Below, one piece after another: positions 50,518 to 59,193 of a DNA stretch of 64,000 bases. The DNA comes from Fen-1231 sp035286465 (GTDB taxonomy: Bacteria > Gemmatimonadota > Gemmatimonadetes > Gemmatimonadales > Gemmatimonadaceae). Where the stretch lies: assembly GCA_035286465.1 (NCBI GenBank), contig DATEDF010000085.1, positions 1-64,000 on the forward strand, written 5' to 3'. Every line of letters begins with the position of its first letter. The first letter of the stretch is position 1. Below the pieces are notes generated by a model. The model did no database searches, was not told the origin of the DNA, and was given only the letters and a program-made list of their open reading frames with translations. The position numbers were made by a program, and so were the translations under genes.

Positions 50518-52434
50518 ATGACCACCGCCGCCGCCCCGACGGTCGCGCCTGCAGAGGCCGCGTCGTACGCGCCATCGGGCATCTGGAGCTGGATCACCAC
50601 CGTAGATCACAAGCGCGTCGGCGCGCTCTACCTCTACAGCGCGCTCGCCTTCTTCATCATTGGCGGCCTCGAGGCCGCGCTGATGCGCTGGCAGCTCGCG
50701 CGACCCAACCAGCAGATCGTCTCGGCCGAGTTCTACAACCAGCTCTTCACGATGCACGGCACGACGATGGTCTTCCTCGTCATCATGCCGCTCTCGGCCG
50801 CGTTCTTCAATTACCTGATCCCGCTCCAGATCGGGGCCCGCGACGTCGCGTTCCCGCGGCTGAACGCATTCAGCTACTGGGTCTTCCTGGCCGGCGGTCT
50901 CTTCCTCACCGTCCCGATCTTCTTCAACGTCGCGCCGAATGCCGGGTGGTTCGGCTACGCGCCGCTCACCACGCGCCCCTTCTCCCCCGGGCTCAACATC
51001 GACTTCTGGGTGATGGGGCTCCAGATCCTCGGCGTGAGCTCGCTCGCCGCCGCGTTCAACTTCATCACGACGATCATCAACATGCGCGCCCCGGGGATGA
51101 CCCTGATGCGCATGCCGATCTTCACGTGGATGTCGTTCGTCGTGATGTTCCTGCTGATCCTCGCCTTCCCCGTCATCACGATCGCGCTGGTGTTCCTGCT
51201 CTTCGACCGCTTCTTCGACACCACCTTCTACAGCATCGCCGCGAACGCCGACCCGCTCCTCTGGCAGCATCTCTTCTGGATCTTCGGCCATCCCGAGGTC
51301 TACATCCTGATTCTCCCGGCCTTCGGGCTCGTGTCGGAGATTCTCCCGACGTACTCGAAGAAGCCGCTCTTCGGCTACAACGTGATGGTGTACTCGGGGA
51401 TCATGATCGGCTTCCTCGGTTTCGGCGTGTGGGCCCATCACATGTTCGCGGTGGGAATGGGCGCGGTGGCCGACACGATCTTCGCGCTCACGACGATGCT
51501 CATCGGCATCCCGACCGGCGTGAAGATCTTCAACTGGGTCGCGACGATGTGGGGCGGCCAGCTCCGCTTCACGACCGCGATGAAGTTCGGCATCGGCCTG
51601 GTCGCGATGTTCACCATCGGCGGCATCTCGGGCGTGATGCACTCGTCCCCGCCGTCCGACCTGCAGCAGAGCGACACCTACTTCATCGTCGCGCACTTCC
51701 ACTACGTGCTGTTCGGCGGCTCGATCATGGGGATCTTCGGCGGCCTCTATCACTACTACCCGAAGCTCACGGGCCGCTACATGAGCGAGACGCTCGGCAA
51801 CTGGCACTTCTGGCTCAACTTCATCGGGATGAACCTGACCTTCTTCCCGATGCACTATGCCGGCATGCTCGGCATGCCGCGCCGCATCTACACGTACGAC
51901 AGCGGCCAGGGGTGGGACACGTTCAACCTGATGTCGTCCGTCGGCACGGCGCTGCTCGTCGTCTCGTCGGCCATCTTCGCGGTGAACTTCATCCGGAGCC
52001 GAAAGCGCGGCGCCGTGGCGCCCAACGACGCGTGGGGCGCGGGCACGCTCGAGTGGTCCATTCCCTCACCGCCGCCCGAGTACAACTTCGCCGAAATCCC
52101 CGTGGTGACGTCGCGCTATCCGCTGTGGGATCTCAAGGCCCCGGAGAAGACCGCGGGCATCACCCACTCCGCGCCCGACGAGCTGGTCATCACGGCGTCG
52201 CACGCCGTGCCGGTGCACGAGGAGACGAAGCGCACCACGGCGAAGGCGCTGGGCATCCCGATGCCCGTCCCCACCGCCAAGCCGGCCGTCGCCGCGCTCG
52301 GGCTCCTCATCGGCTTCACCGGGCTCCTGTACCTGCACATCGGTGACCAGCGGGTCGCCATCGCCGTCGCGGTGGGTGGCGTCGCGCTCTTCGTCGGCGC
52401 CCTCTACGCCTGGCTCACCTCCCCGCTCGAGTAG
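50518..52434 (+). CDS. ctaD: Cytochrome c oxidase subunit I
   Basis: A 638-residue haem-copper oxidase core. Haem a ligand in FTMHGTTMVFLVIMP, CuB ligand and cross-linked tyrosine in H258-P-E-V-Y262, and the high-spin haem ligands in FIVAHFHYVLFGGSIMG are all present, so it is an A-type enzyme with the D/K-channel tyrosine. After the usual 12 helices there is an extra C-terminal domain (~residues 500-638) with a soluble stretch and two more helices (AALGLLIGFTGLLYLHIG; AVGGVALFVGALYAWLTSPL), as in subunits fused to part of subunit III/IV. It follows coxB by 19 nt. Confidence 0.97.
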   Translation: MTTAAAPTVAPAEAASYAPSGIWSWITTVDHKRVGALYLYSALAFFIIGGLEAALMRWQLARPNQQIVSAEFYNQLFTMHGTTMVFLVIMPLSAAFFNYLIPLQIGARDVAFPRLNAFSYWVFLAGGLFLTVPIFFNVAPNAGWFGYAPLTTRPFSPGLNIDFWVMGLQILGVSSLAAAFNFITTIINMRAPGMTLMRMPIFTWMSFVVMFLLILAFPVITIALVFLLFDRFFDTTFYSIAANADPLLWQHLFWIFGHPEVYILILPAFGLVSEILPTYSKKPLFGYNVMVYSGIMIGFLGFGVWAHHMFAVGMGAVADTIFALTTMLIGIPTGVKIFNWVATMWGGQLRFTTAMKFGIGLVAMFTIGGISGVMHSSPPSDLQQSDTYFIVAHFHYVLFGGSIMGIFGGLYHYYPKLTGRYMSETLGNWHFWLNFIGMNLTFFPMHYAGMLGMPRRIYTYDSGQGWDTFNLMSSVGTALLVVSSAIFAVNFIRSRKRGAVAPNDAWGAGTLEWSIPSPPPEYNFAEIPVVTSRYPLWDLKAPEKTAGITHSAPDELVITASHAVPVHEETKRTTAKALGIPMPVPTAKPAVAALGLLIGFTGLLYLHIGDQRVAIAVAVGGVALFVGALYAWLTSPLE

Positions 52435-52458
52435 GCCCGAAGACCGGAGACGATTCCC

Positions 52459-53190
52459 TTGGCCACCGCCGTCGCCCACGAACCGCACGGGCCGCCCGTG
52501 CACGCACACCATACCAGCACCGGCCTCGACCACCGGAAGATCGCGATCTGGGCCTTCATCGGCTCGGAGTGCATGCTCTTCGCCTCGCTCATCTCGACCT
52601 ATCTGGCCTACAAGGGGCGCTCCGTCGTCGGGCCCTACCCGCACGAGTGGTGGTGCAGGGCCACGGGCGCGATCGCGGAGAAACGGGAGCTCCTCGCCTC
52701 CTGTGCGCCGGACCAGATCGTCCGGCCGATCCTGAACATCCCCGTCACCTCGCAGTCCACGTTCGTGCTGCTGATGTCGTCGCTCGCGATGGTGCTCGCG
52801 CTCGCCGCGGTGGAGAACCGGGACAGGCCGAAGCCCGCGACGCTCACGCTCGGTCACCGGATCCTCGGCTCTTCGCGCCTCTGGCTCGGGATGACGGCGC
52901 TGATGGGCGCGACCTTCCTCGGCTACCAGGCGTTCGAGTTCACGTCGTTCGTGCACGAGGGGCTGACGATCAAGACCAACCTCTTCGGGTCGTCGTTCTT
53001 CACGCTCACCGGGACGCACGGCACGCACGTGACGGTCGGCGTGCTCTGGCTGCTCACGCTGCTCGCCATTGACTTCAAGCGCGGACTCACGACGAAGGAC
53101 ACGCTCCTCGTGGATATCTGCGCGCTCTACTGGCACTTCGTGGACGTCGTCTGGATCGCGATCTTCACGCTCGTCTATCTCATCCGGTAG
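52459..53190 (+). CDS. ctaE: Cytochrome c oxidase subunit III
   Basis: A 243-residue protein from TTG 52459. Subunit III features: HRKIAIWAFIGSECMLFASL, LLMSSLAMVLALAAVE, FLGYQAFEFTSFVHEG, FTLTGTHGTHVTVGVLWL and LYWHFVDVVWIAIFTLVYLI at the C-terminus. Five or so helices; it stabilises subunit I. The unusual TTG start may lower its translation relative to ctaD. A short cysteine-bearing insert (~residues 65-90) lies between the first two helices. Confidence 0.95.
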   Translation: MATAVAHEPHGPPVHAHHTSTGLDHRKIAIWAFIGSECMLFASLISTYLAYKGRSVVGPYPHEWWCRATGAIAEKRELLASCAPDQIVRPILNIPVTSQSTFVLLMSSLAMVLALAAVENRDRPKPATLTLGHRILGSSRLWLGMTALMGATFLGYQAFEFTSFVHEGLTIKTNLFGSSFFTLTGTHGTHVTVGVLWLLTLLAIDFKRGLTTKDTLLVDICALYWHFVDVVWIAIFTLVYLIR

Positions 53191-53200
53191 GACACTGACC

Positions 53201-53533
53201 ATGAGCGAGCACGCCGCCCACCCGGTTTCCGCCGATCACGCGCACGCGCACCCCACGTGGAAGGAGTACAAGTGGGTGGCGCTCTGGCTGACGGTCATCA
53301 CCGTGGTCGAGGTCTGGCTCTACTACATCCCCGCGTTCGTCGCGACGCCGTACTTCGTCCCGACACTGCTGGTGCTCTCAGCGAGCAAGTTCGCGATCGT
53401 CGTGATGTTCTACATGCACCTCAAGTACGATCACAAGATCTTCCGGGCGCTCTTCACGGGGCCGCTCGTCGTCGCGGTCTCGACGCTCGTCGCGCTGATG
53501 TTCCTCTTTTCGCAGCTGCACATCGCATTCTGA
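53201..53533 (+). CDS. ctaF: Cytochrome c oxidase subunit IV-like protein
   Basis: From ATG 53201 the protein has 110 residues. A His-rich N-terminus (HAAHPVSADHAHAHPTWKEY) leads into three membrane helices (VALWLTVITVVEVWLYYIPA; FVPTLLVLSASKFAIVVMFY; LVVAVSTLVALMFLF) with KFAIVVMFYMHLKYDHKIFR, typical of the prokaryotic subunit IV family. It is 10 nt after ctaE. The histidines could bind metal, but that is speculation. Confidence 0.92.
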   Translation: MSEHAAHPVSADHAHAHPTWKEYKWVALWLTVITVVEVWLYYIPAFVATPYFVPTLLVLSASKFAIVVMFYMHLKYDHKIFRALFTGPLVVAVSTLVALMFLFSQLHIAF

Positions 53534-53571
53534 GGGCGCGCGGCGGAGGAACTGCTTCACCACGGGGCACC

Positions 53572-53730
53572 GCTTCACCACGGAGACACGGAGTAGCACG
53601 GAGGGCCACGGAGGAATGCTTTGGGGGAACGATAGTCCGCGTCCGCGCTGTCGTTCCCCCATTTCAGTCTCCGTGGCCCTCCGTGGAACTCTGTGCCTCC
53701 GTGGTGAGATTCTGTGTCTCCGTGGTGAGC
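53572..53730 (+). repeat. Long palindromic element between ctaF and ctaG
   Basis: A nested inverted repeat: 53597-53613 pairs perfectly with 53669-53685 (17 bp), and 53623-53632 with 53651-53660 (10 bp, gggggaacga). The outer arm 53575-53593 (tcaccacggagacacgg...) pairs with copies at 53691-53709 and 53712-53728 of the right side. It ends 4 nt before the ctaG ATG. Motif ccacggagacacggag recalls repeats I have seen in other environmental genomes (unchecked). Confidence 0.9.
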
Positions 53731-53734
53731 TGTT

Positions 53735-54676
53735 ATGACGACCCCTGCAGCGAGCGCGGCAGCCTTCATTAGATTCCCGGCGATGTTCGCCGCCGCTGGC
53801 GTCTTCGCCCTCCTCCACCCGGCCGCGCGAATCGGGTGGCGCGACTTCTCGGTGCACTGGAGCACCGTGATCGGCATTGGCGCGCTCTGGGCACTGTACG
53901 AGTGGCGCGCGCGCGTGCACCGGCCGGGCGGCGCGGGCGGCACGGGCGGCGCGAGCGCCGTGGCGCAGCCGGGGGAGGTCCAGGTCGCGCAGCGCGCCGC
54001 GTTCACGGGCGGGCTCTTCGTCCTCTTCCTCTCGCTCAACGGCCCGCTGCACGACCTCAGCGACTACTATCTCTTCAGCGCCCACATGGTGCAGCACCTG
54101 GTGCTCGCGCTCGTCGTGGCGCCGCTCCTCCTCGTGGGGACGCCCGGGTGGATGCTGCGGCCCGCCCTCCGCGTGCGCTGGATCGCCGCGCCCGCCCGGC
54201 GGGTGACGGGCGCCAGGGCCGCCTTCGCGATCTTCAACGTCGTGGTCGCGGCCTGGCACGTCCCGGAGCTCTACAACACGGCGATGGCCCATCACCCCGT
54301 GCACATCGCCCAGCATCTGACCATGCTCGTGAGCGCCACGCTGATGTGGTGGCCGCTCCTCTCCCCGCTCCCGGAGTTGCCGCGGCTCTCCTATCCGGGC
54401 CAGATGCTGTACGCGTTCCTGATGAGCATCCCGATGTCCATCGTCGCGATCTACGTGGCGCTTGCGGACCACGTGCTCTACCCGGCCTACAGCGCGGCGC
54501 CGCGCCTCTGGGGGATCACGCCCCTCGCGGACCAGCAGATCGGCGGGCTCATCATGTGGGTGCCGGGAGGACTGTTCTTCTTCCTCGTGATGTCCGTCGT
54601 GTTCTACCGGTGGTCCCGGAGCGGCGCCGACGATCGCGCCGGCGCGCAGGTCGCCGCGGCGGGGACCGCGCGGTGA
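53735..54676 (+). CDS. ctaG: CtaG-type (caa3) oxidase assembly protein
   Basis: A 313-residue membrane protein with six or seven helices. Conserved caa3_CtaG pieces: YLFSAHMVQHLVLALVVAPL, VAAWHVPELYNTAMAHHPVH, IAQHLTMLVSATLMWWPLLS, and DQQIGGLIMWVPGGLFFFLV. Family knowledge: it supports copper insertion or assembly of caa3 oxidases in Bacillus-like systems. A Gly/Ala insert lies near residue 70. The palindromic element abuts the ATG and leaves no ribosome site; ATG 53783 (MFAAAGVFALLHPAARIGW), preceded by TAGATT at 53770, is an alternative start. Confidence 0.9.
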   Translation: MTTPAASAAAFIRFPAMFAAAGVFALLHPAARIGWRDFSVHWSTVIGIGALWALYEWRARVHRPGGAGGTGGASAVAQPGEVQVAQRAAFTGGLFVLFLSLNGPLHDLSDYYLFSAHMVQHLVLALVVAPLLLVGTPGWMLRPALRVRWIAAPARRVTGARAAFAIFNVVVAAWHVPELYNTAMAHHPVHIAQHLTMLVSATLMWWPLLSPLPELPRLSYPGQMLYAFLMSIPMSIVAIYVALADHVLYPAYSAAPRLWGITPLADQQIGGLIMWVPGGLFFFLVMSVVFYRWSRSGADDRAGAQVAAAGTAR

Positions 54677-55824
54677 CGGCCGCCGCCCCCGCCCGCGAGC
54701 GTCTCGTTGCGCTCGACGTCTTCCGCGGGCTCACCGTCGCCGGCATGCTGCTCGTCAACGACCCCGGCTCCTGGAGCGCGATCTACCCGCCGCTCGGGCA
54801 CGCGCCGTGGCACGGCTGGACGCCGACCGACCTCATCTTCCCGTTCTTCCTCTTCATCGTCGGCGTCACCACGCACCTCTCGCTCTCCTCACGGCGCGCG
54901 CGCGGCGCCGACGACGGCGCGATCGTGCGGCAGATCCTCCGCCGCGGCGCGCTCATCGTGCTCTTCGGGCTGCTCGTGCACACATTCCCCTACTATCCGC
55001 TCACGCGATTCACGGCGATTCGCATCCCGGGCGTGCTCCAGCGCATCGGCGTCGCCTACGCCTGCGCGGCGCTCCTGACGCTCAGGGGCTCGCTCAAGCG
55101 CCAGGTGGGGATCGCCGTCGTGCTGCTCTACGGCTACTGGTTCGCGATGACGCTGCTCCCGGTGCCGGGCGCGATGGGCGGCATCGGCGCGAACCTGCTC
55201 GACGCGCCCGCGCGGACGCTCGCGGCGTGGCTCGACCGGTTCCTCCTCGACGGACATCTCTGGGCCAGCTCGAAGACGTGGGACCCGGAGGGACCGCTCA
55301 GCACCATCCCGGCGATCGGCACGGTGATGCTCGGCGTCTTCGCCGGCCGGTGGATCGCCTCGGCGCGCTCCCTCGAGGAACGGCTGAACGGGCTCTTCGC
55401 CGCCGGCGCCCTCGCGATGACGCTCGGGCTGATGTGGCACTGGTCGTTCCCGATCAACAAGAGCCTCTGGACCAGCTCCTACGTGCTCTTCACCGCGGGC
55501 ATGGCGTGCGTCGCCATCGCGACGATCAGCTGGCTGATTGACCGGCGGGGCGTGACCCGGTGGACCCGCCCGCTCGTCATATATGGGATGAACCCGATCA
55601 TCGCCTTCGTCGGCTCGGGGGTGATGGCGCGATTGATCTACTCGCTCTGGAAGGTGGATTTCCACGGGAAGCCGACCGCGGTGCAGGCGGTGGTGTACGA
55701 GACGGTGTTCCGTCCGTGGCTCGACGCGCGCAACGCCTCGCTCGCCTTCGCCGTATCTTTCGTGCTCTTCTGGTACATCGTGCTCTGGGCGCTCTGGCGC
55801 CGCAACGTCTTCTTCAAGGTCTGA
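54673..55824 (+). CDS. DUF5009/NagX-like multipass acyltransferase-type protein
   Basis: From GTG 54673 (GTGA overlap with ctaG) the protein has 383 residues and about ten membrane helices. Motifs: LVALDVFRGLTVAGMLLVND, WTPTDLIFPFFLFIVGVTTH, IPGVLQRIGVAYACAALLTL, SLWTSSYVLFTAGMACVAIA and YGMNPIIAFVGSGVM. They match the heparan-alpha-glucosaminide N-acetyltransferase-like family (YeiB/NagX group), proposed to acetylate sugars across the membrane. The neighbouring PBP4 suggests cell-wall sugar recycling. Confidence 0.88.
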   Translation: MTAAAPARERLVALDVFRGLTVAGMLLVNDPGSWSAIYPPLGHAPWHGWTPTDLIFPFFLFIVGVTTHLSLSSRRARGADDGAIVRQILRRGALIVLFGLLVHTFPYYPLTRFTAIRIPGVLQRIGVAYACAALLTLRGSLKRQVGIAVVLLYGYWFAMTLLPVPGAMGGIGANLLDAPARTLAAWLDRFLLDGHLWASSKTWDPEGPLSTIPAIGTVMLGVFAGRWIASARSLEERLNGLFAAGALAMTLGLMWHWSFPINKSLWTSSYVLFTAGMACVAIATISWLIDRRGVTRWTRPLVIYGMNPIIAFVGSGVMARLIYSLWKVDFHGKPTAVQAVVYETVFRPWLDARNASLAFAVSFVLFWYIVLWALWRRNVFFKV

Positions 55825-55829
55825 ATCGC

Positions 55830-57326
55830 GTGCTTGTCCCGTCGCTGCTCGTCGCGCTCCTGCCGCTCTCGGCCGCCGCCCTCCCCGCGCCCCAGTACCC
55901 GGAGATGCGGAGCGTGGCGCGTGCGACGCCGCCGGCCGCGAAACCGATGTCGAAGCGCGCGGGGGTGGAGCGGCTCGTGGCCGATCTCAAGGCGGCGCTC
56001 GCGCGCACGCGGCGCAACGGATCGTGGGGCGTGCTCGTGGTGTCGCTCTCGCACGGCGACACGCTCTTCGGCAGGAATCCCGACCGGCAGTTCCTCCCGG
56101 CGTCCACGATGAAGCTCTTCACCTCGGCCGTGGCGCTCGACCGGTTCGGCCCGGAGGGGCGCTTCGAGACGGCCGTGCTGCGCGCGGGCGCGCTCGGCAC
56201 GGACGGCGTGCTGCGCGGGGACCTCGTGCTCCGCGGCGCCGGCGACCCCACGCTCTCGGGCAGGCCCGCCGACGGCGCCGCCGAGCCGCCGATGGCGACG
56301 CTCGCGCGGCTGGTCGCCGGCGCGGGAATCACGCGCGTCACCGGCGCGATCATCGGCGACGCCTCGGCGTTCGACGACGCGGCCGTGCCCGACGGGTGGA
56401 AGGCGCAGTACCTGCGCTCGCCGTACGCGGCGCGCGTCTCGGCGCTCTCGTTCAACGAGAACCGGATCCGGGTCGCCGTGCGGCCGGCCGGCCTGCGCGC
56501 CGCCGTCACGATCGAGCCCTCGATGAGCGGCGTGGCCGTGTCGAACGAGGTGCGCGTGGCGCGCGGGTCGCGCGCCGCTCGCGTGGCCGTGCACGAGGAC
56601 TCCGCGGGGCGCCTGCGCCTGACCGGCTGGATCGGCGCGCTGAGCCGCACACGCGTCTCCGACGTCGTGGTCGAGCATCCCGAACTCTTCGCGGCGGGCG
56701 CGCTCCGCGCGGCGCTCGCCGAACTCGGCGTGCTGGTGGACGGCCCCGCGCGCGCGGGCCAGGCGCCCGCCGACGCCGTGCCCGTCGCCGCGCTCGAGTC
56801 GCCCCCGCTCGGCCGGATCATCGCGCAGATGAACGGCGAGAGCAACAACCACTTCGCCGAACTGCTCTTCCGCGACGCCGCGCGCGACGTGGGCGTCGCG
56901 GGGTCCGCCGAAAACGCGAACGTCCTGCTCCGGCGCTTCCTGTACGAGAAGGCGAACGTGCCGCCGACGATGGTCTTCGCCGCCGACGGCAGCGGCCTCT
57001 CCATACTCGACCGCGTGACACCGCGCGCGATGGTGCACCTGCTCGACTATGTGCGGCGCGCGCCGTGGGGACCGGTGCTCGAGCAGTCGCTGCCGGTGGC
57101 CGGCGAGACGGAGACGCTGAGAAACCGGATGCGCGGCACGCCCGCCAGCGGGAACCTGCGAGGAAAGACGGGAACGACGAGCGCCGTCGCGTCGCTCGGC
57201 GGGTACGTGACCGCGCGGAACGGCGAGCAGCTCGCCTTCGCCTTCATCTACAACGGCGGCTACCGCCTGCGCGCGCGCAACGTGATTGACGCGATGGGCG
57301 CGGCGCTGGCGCGCTTCACCCGCTAG
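55830..57326 (+). CDS. dacB: D-Ala-D-Ala carboxypeptidase/endopeptidase (PBP4)
   Basis: From GTG 55830 the protein has 498 residues with a signal peptide (LLVALLPLSAAALPAPQ). Penicillin-binding motifs: S92-T-M-K95 (LPASTMKLFTSAVALDRFGP), S338-N-N340 (MNGESNNHFAELLFRDA), and K446-T-G448 (NLRGKTGTTSAVASLGGYV). The insert between SxxK and SxN (GDLVLRGAGDPTLSG and AAVPDGWKAQY) is the PBP4/DacB type. It trims peptidoglycan side chains in the periplasm. It begins 5 nt after the previous stop. Its last 11 nt overlap the end of the convergent GMC gene. Confidence 0.96.
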   Translation: MLVPSLLVALLPLSAAALPAPQYPEMRSVARATPPAAKPMSKRAGVERLVADLKAALARTRRNGSWGVLVVSLSHGDTLFGRNPDRQFLPASTMKLFTSAVALDRFGPEGRFETAVLRAGALGTDGVLRGDLVLRGAGDPTLSGRPADGAAEPPMATLARLVAGAGITRVTGAIIGDASAFDDAAVPDGWKAQYLRSPYAARVSALSFNENRIRVAVRPAGLRAAVTIEPSMSGVAVSNEVRVARGSRAARVAVHEDSAGRLRLTGWIGALSRTRVSDVVVEHPELFAAGALRAALAELGVLVDGPARAGQAPADAVPVAALESPPLGRIIAQMNGESNNHFAELLFRDAARDVGVAGSAENANVLLRRFLYEKANVPPTMVFAADGSGLSILDRVTPRAMVHLLDYVRRAPWGPVLEQSLPVAGETETLRNRMRGTPASGNLRGKTGTTSAVASLGGYVTARNGEQLAFAFIYNGGYRLRARNVIDAMGAALARFTR

Positions 57327-59193
57327 GCTTCGCTCCGCTCTTCCCGAGCTGCGTGATCCGGTCGGCCGCCCGGAACGCGAGCGCCTGAATCGTCATCGTC
57401 GGCTGGCCGCGTCCCGACGTCACGAAGTTGCTCCCGTCCACCACGAACAGGTTCGAGATGTCGTGCACGCGGTGATCGGCGTCCACGACCGACGTCCGCG
57501 GATCCTTCCCCATCCGGCACGTGCCAAGCAGGTGGACGCCGCCGCCCGGCGCTCCGCCGCCACCGCCGCCACCGCCGCCGCGCCCGCGACCACGGCCGCC
57601 GCCCGCGGCGCCCGCACCGCCCGCGCCGCCCTGCGCGCCGGCCCCGCCCCCACGGCCGCCGCGACCAGCGGCGCCACCCTCGCCTGCCGCCGCGACCGTG
57701 GTTCCTTCGGGCGTCGCCGCGGCCCCGAATGCCGGCTGCCCAAACACCTCGAGCGCACCCGCCGCCTCGAGCAGCTCACGTGATCGCGCCTGGAACCACG
57801 CGTTCAGGCGCGTGTCGTTCGTGTGGGTCCGGTAGGTCAGCCGCGGCACGGGAAGACCCCAGGCGTCCTTCTCCGTCGGGTCGAGATCCATCCGATTCGA
57901 GTGCGCGGGGAGCGAGCTCGTGTGCCCGTACGACGTGAGCTGCTTCGAGAACGCATCCCGCAGGTTGCGCTTCCACTCGCGCCCCCAGCGCGGCCCGTTG
58001 CCGAGCGCGCCCACTCCGCGCATCGGCGTCGTCGGGCTGCGGAAATCGAATCCCCCGCCGCCGTAGAGGCCGAGCGACTTCGGCAGCTCGAACGGGTCCC
58101 ACACGACGCGCGTCACCACGGGGCCCTTCCAGCCGTTGATCTCGTGCTCGAAGAGCGCTCGCGCGTTCCCGGCGCCGTTGAACATGATGTTGCGGCCCAA
58201 CAGGTCGTTCGCGTTGCCCAGCCCGCGCGGGTGCGCGCTGTTCGCCGACATCAGGAGCAGCTTCACCGACTCCACGCCGTTCGCCGAAAGCACCACCGCC
58301 TTTGCGCGCTGGAAGATTTCCTTCCGGTCCTTGTCGAAGTAGACGACGCCCGTGGCGCGGCCGTTCGGGCCCACCTCGACCTTGCGCGCGTAGCTGAGCG
58401 TGCGCACCTCGCAACGGCCCGTCGCCACCGCTTCCGGGATCACCGACACGAGCGTACTCGACTTCGCGCCCCACTCGCACCCGAATCCGGTGCACCATCC
58501 GCAGAACATGCACTCGGAGCGGCCTCGGTATCGTTTCGACAGGATCGCCATCGGCGCCGGCCACGCGTGATACCCGAGCTTCTTCGCGGCACGCTCGAGG
58601 AGCACGCCCGTGGACATCGGCGCGAGCGGCCCCATCGGGAACGGCCTGCTGCGCGGCGGCTCGAACGGGTTCCCCGCGAGCCCCGAGACGCCGATCTCCC
58701 ACTCGACCTTCGTGTAGTAGGGCTCGAGATCCGCGTACGTGATGGGCCAGTCGGCGACGCTCGAGCCGTCCGGCACGCCGAAGCGCGAGGCCTGCTCGAA
58801 CTCGAGTTCCGGGAAGCGCCAGTAGTTCGCGGCGAAGTGCACGCTCCCGCCGCCCACCACGCGGCCGTACCCGAACCATCCCCGCCTGACGGCCGTCTCC
58901 GACTCCGTGGCGCGGACCGTGCCGGGCTGGAGGTCGTGGTCCTTCGTGAGGGCGTTCAGTTCGCCGGTCCAGATCTCGTCGTGCTTGAACTTCTCCTCCC
59001 CGAGCCAGGGCCCCTGCTCGAGGACGACGACGGAGAAGCCCGCGCGCGCGAGTTCGCGCGCCATCACGCCTCCGGCCGGGCCGGTGCCAACGACGACGAA
59101 GTCCACTTCGTCCGACGGCCGGTACCGCTTCATCTGCGACGGTTCGCCCTGTCCCGCGGCCACGTGCGTGTGCGGATGGTCGTGCACGGTCAC
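57316..59193 (-). CDS. GMC oxidoreductase, gluconate-dehydrogenase-like large subunit (copy 2)
   Basis: From GTG 59193 the protein has 625 residues. FAD motif VVGTGPAGGVMARELARAGF, a four-cysteine motif C228-x2-C231-x2-C234-x4-C239 (CMFCGWCTGFGCEWGAKSS), VVLSANGVESVKLLL, and C-terminal HLLGTCRMGKDPRTSVVDADHRVHDISNLFVVDGS. Residues ~501-553 are an almost pure Gly/Arg/Ala insert interrupting the fold before HLLGTCRMG. About 70% like its neighbour at 59190-60884 by eye. Likely oxidises a sugar or polyol in the periplasm, carried by the Tat subunit 3. It overlaps the neighbour by 4 nt. Confidence 0.92.
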   Translation of the reverse strand: MTVHDHPHTHVAAGQGEPSQMKRYRPSDEVDFVVVGTGPAGGVMARELARAGFSVVVLEQGPWLGEEKFKHDEIWTGELNALTKDHDLQPGTVRATESETAVRRGWFGYGRVVGGGSVHFAANYWRFPELEFEQASRFGVPDGSSVADWPITYADLEPYYTKVEWEIGVSGLAGNPFEPPRSRPFPMGPLAPMSTGVLLERAAKKLGYHAWPAPMAILSKRYRGRSECMFCGWCTGFGCEWGAKSSTLVSVIPEAVATGRCEVRTLSYARKVEVGPNGRATGVVYFDKDRKEIFQRAKAVVLSANGVESVKLLLMSANSAHPRGLGNANDLLGRNIMFNGAGNARALFEHEINGWKGPVVTRVVWDPFELPKSLGLYGGGGFDFRSPTTPMRGVGALGNGPRWGREWKRNLRDAFSKQLTSYGHTSSLPAHSNRMDLDPTEKDAWGLPVPRLTYRTHTNDTRLNAWFQARSRELLEAAGALEVFGQPAFGAAATPEGTTVAAAGEGGAAGRGGRGGGAGAQGGAGGAGAAGGGRGRGRGGGGGGGGGAPGGGVHLLGTCRMGKDPRTSVVDADHRVHDISNLFVVDGSNFVTSGRGQPTMTIQALAFRAADRITQLGKSGAKPSG

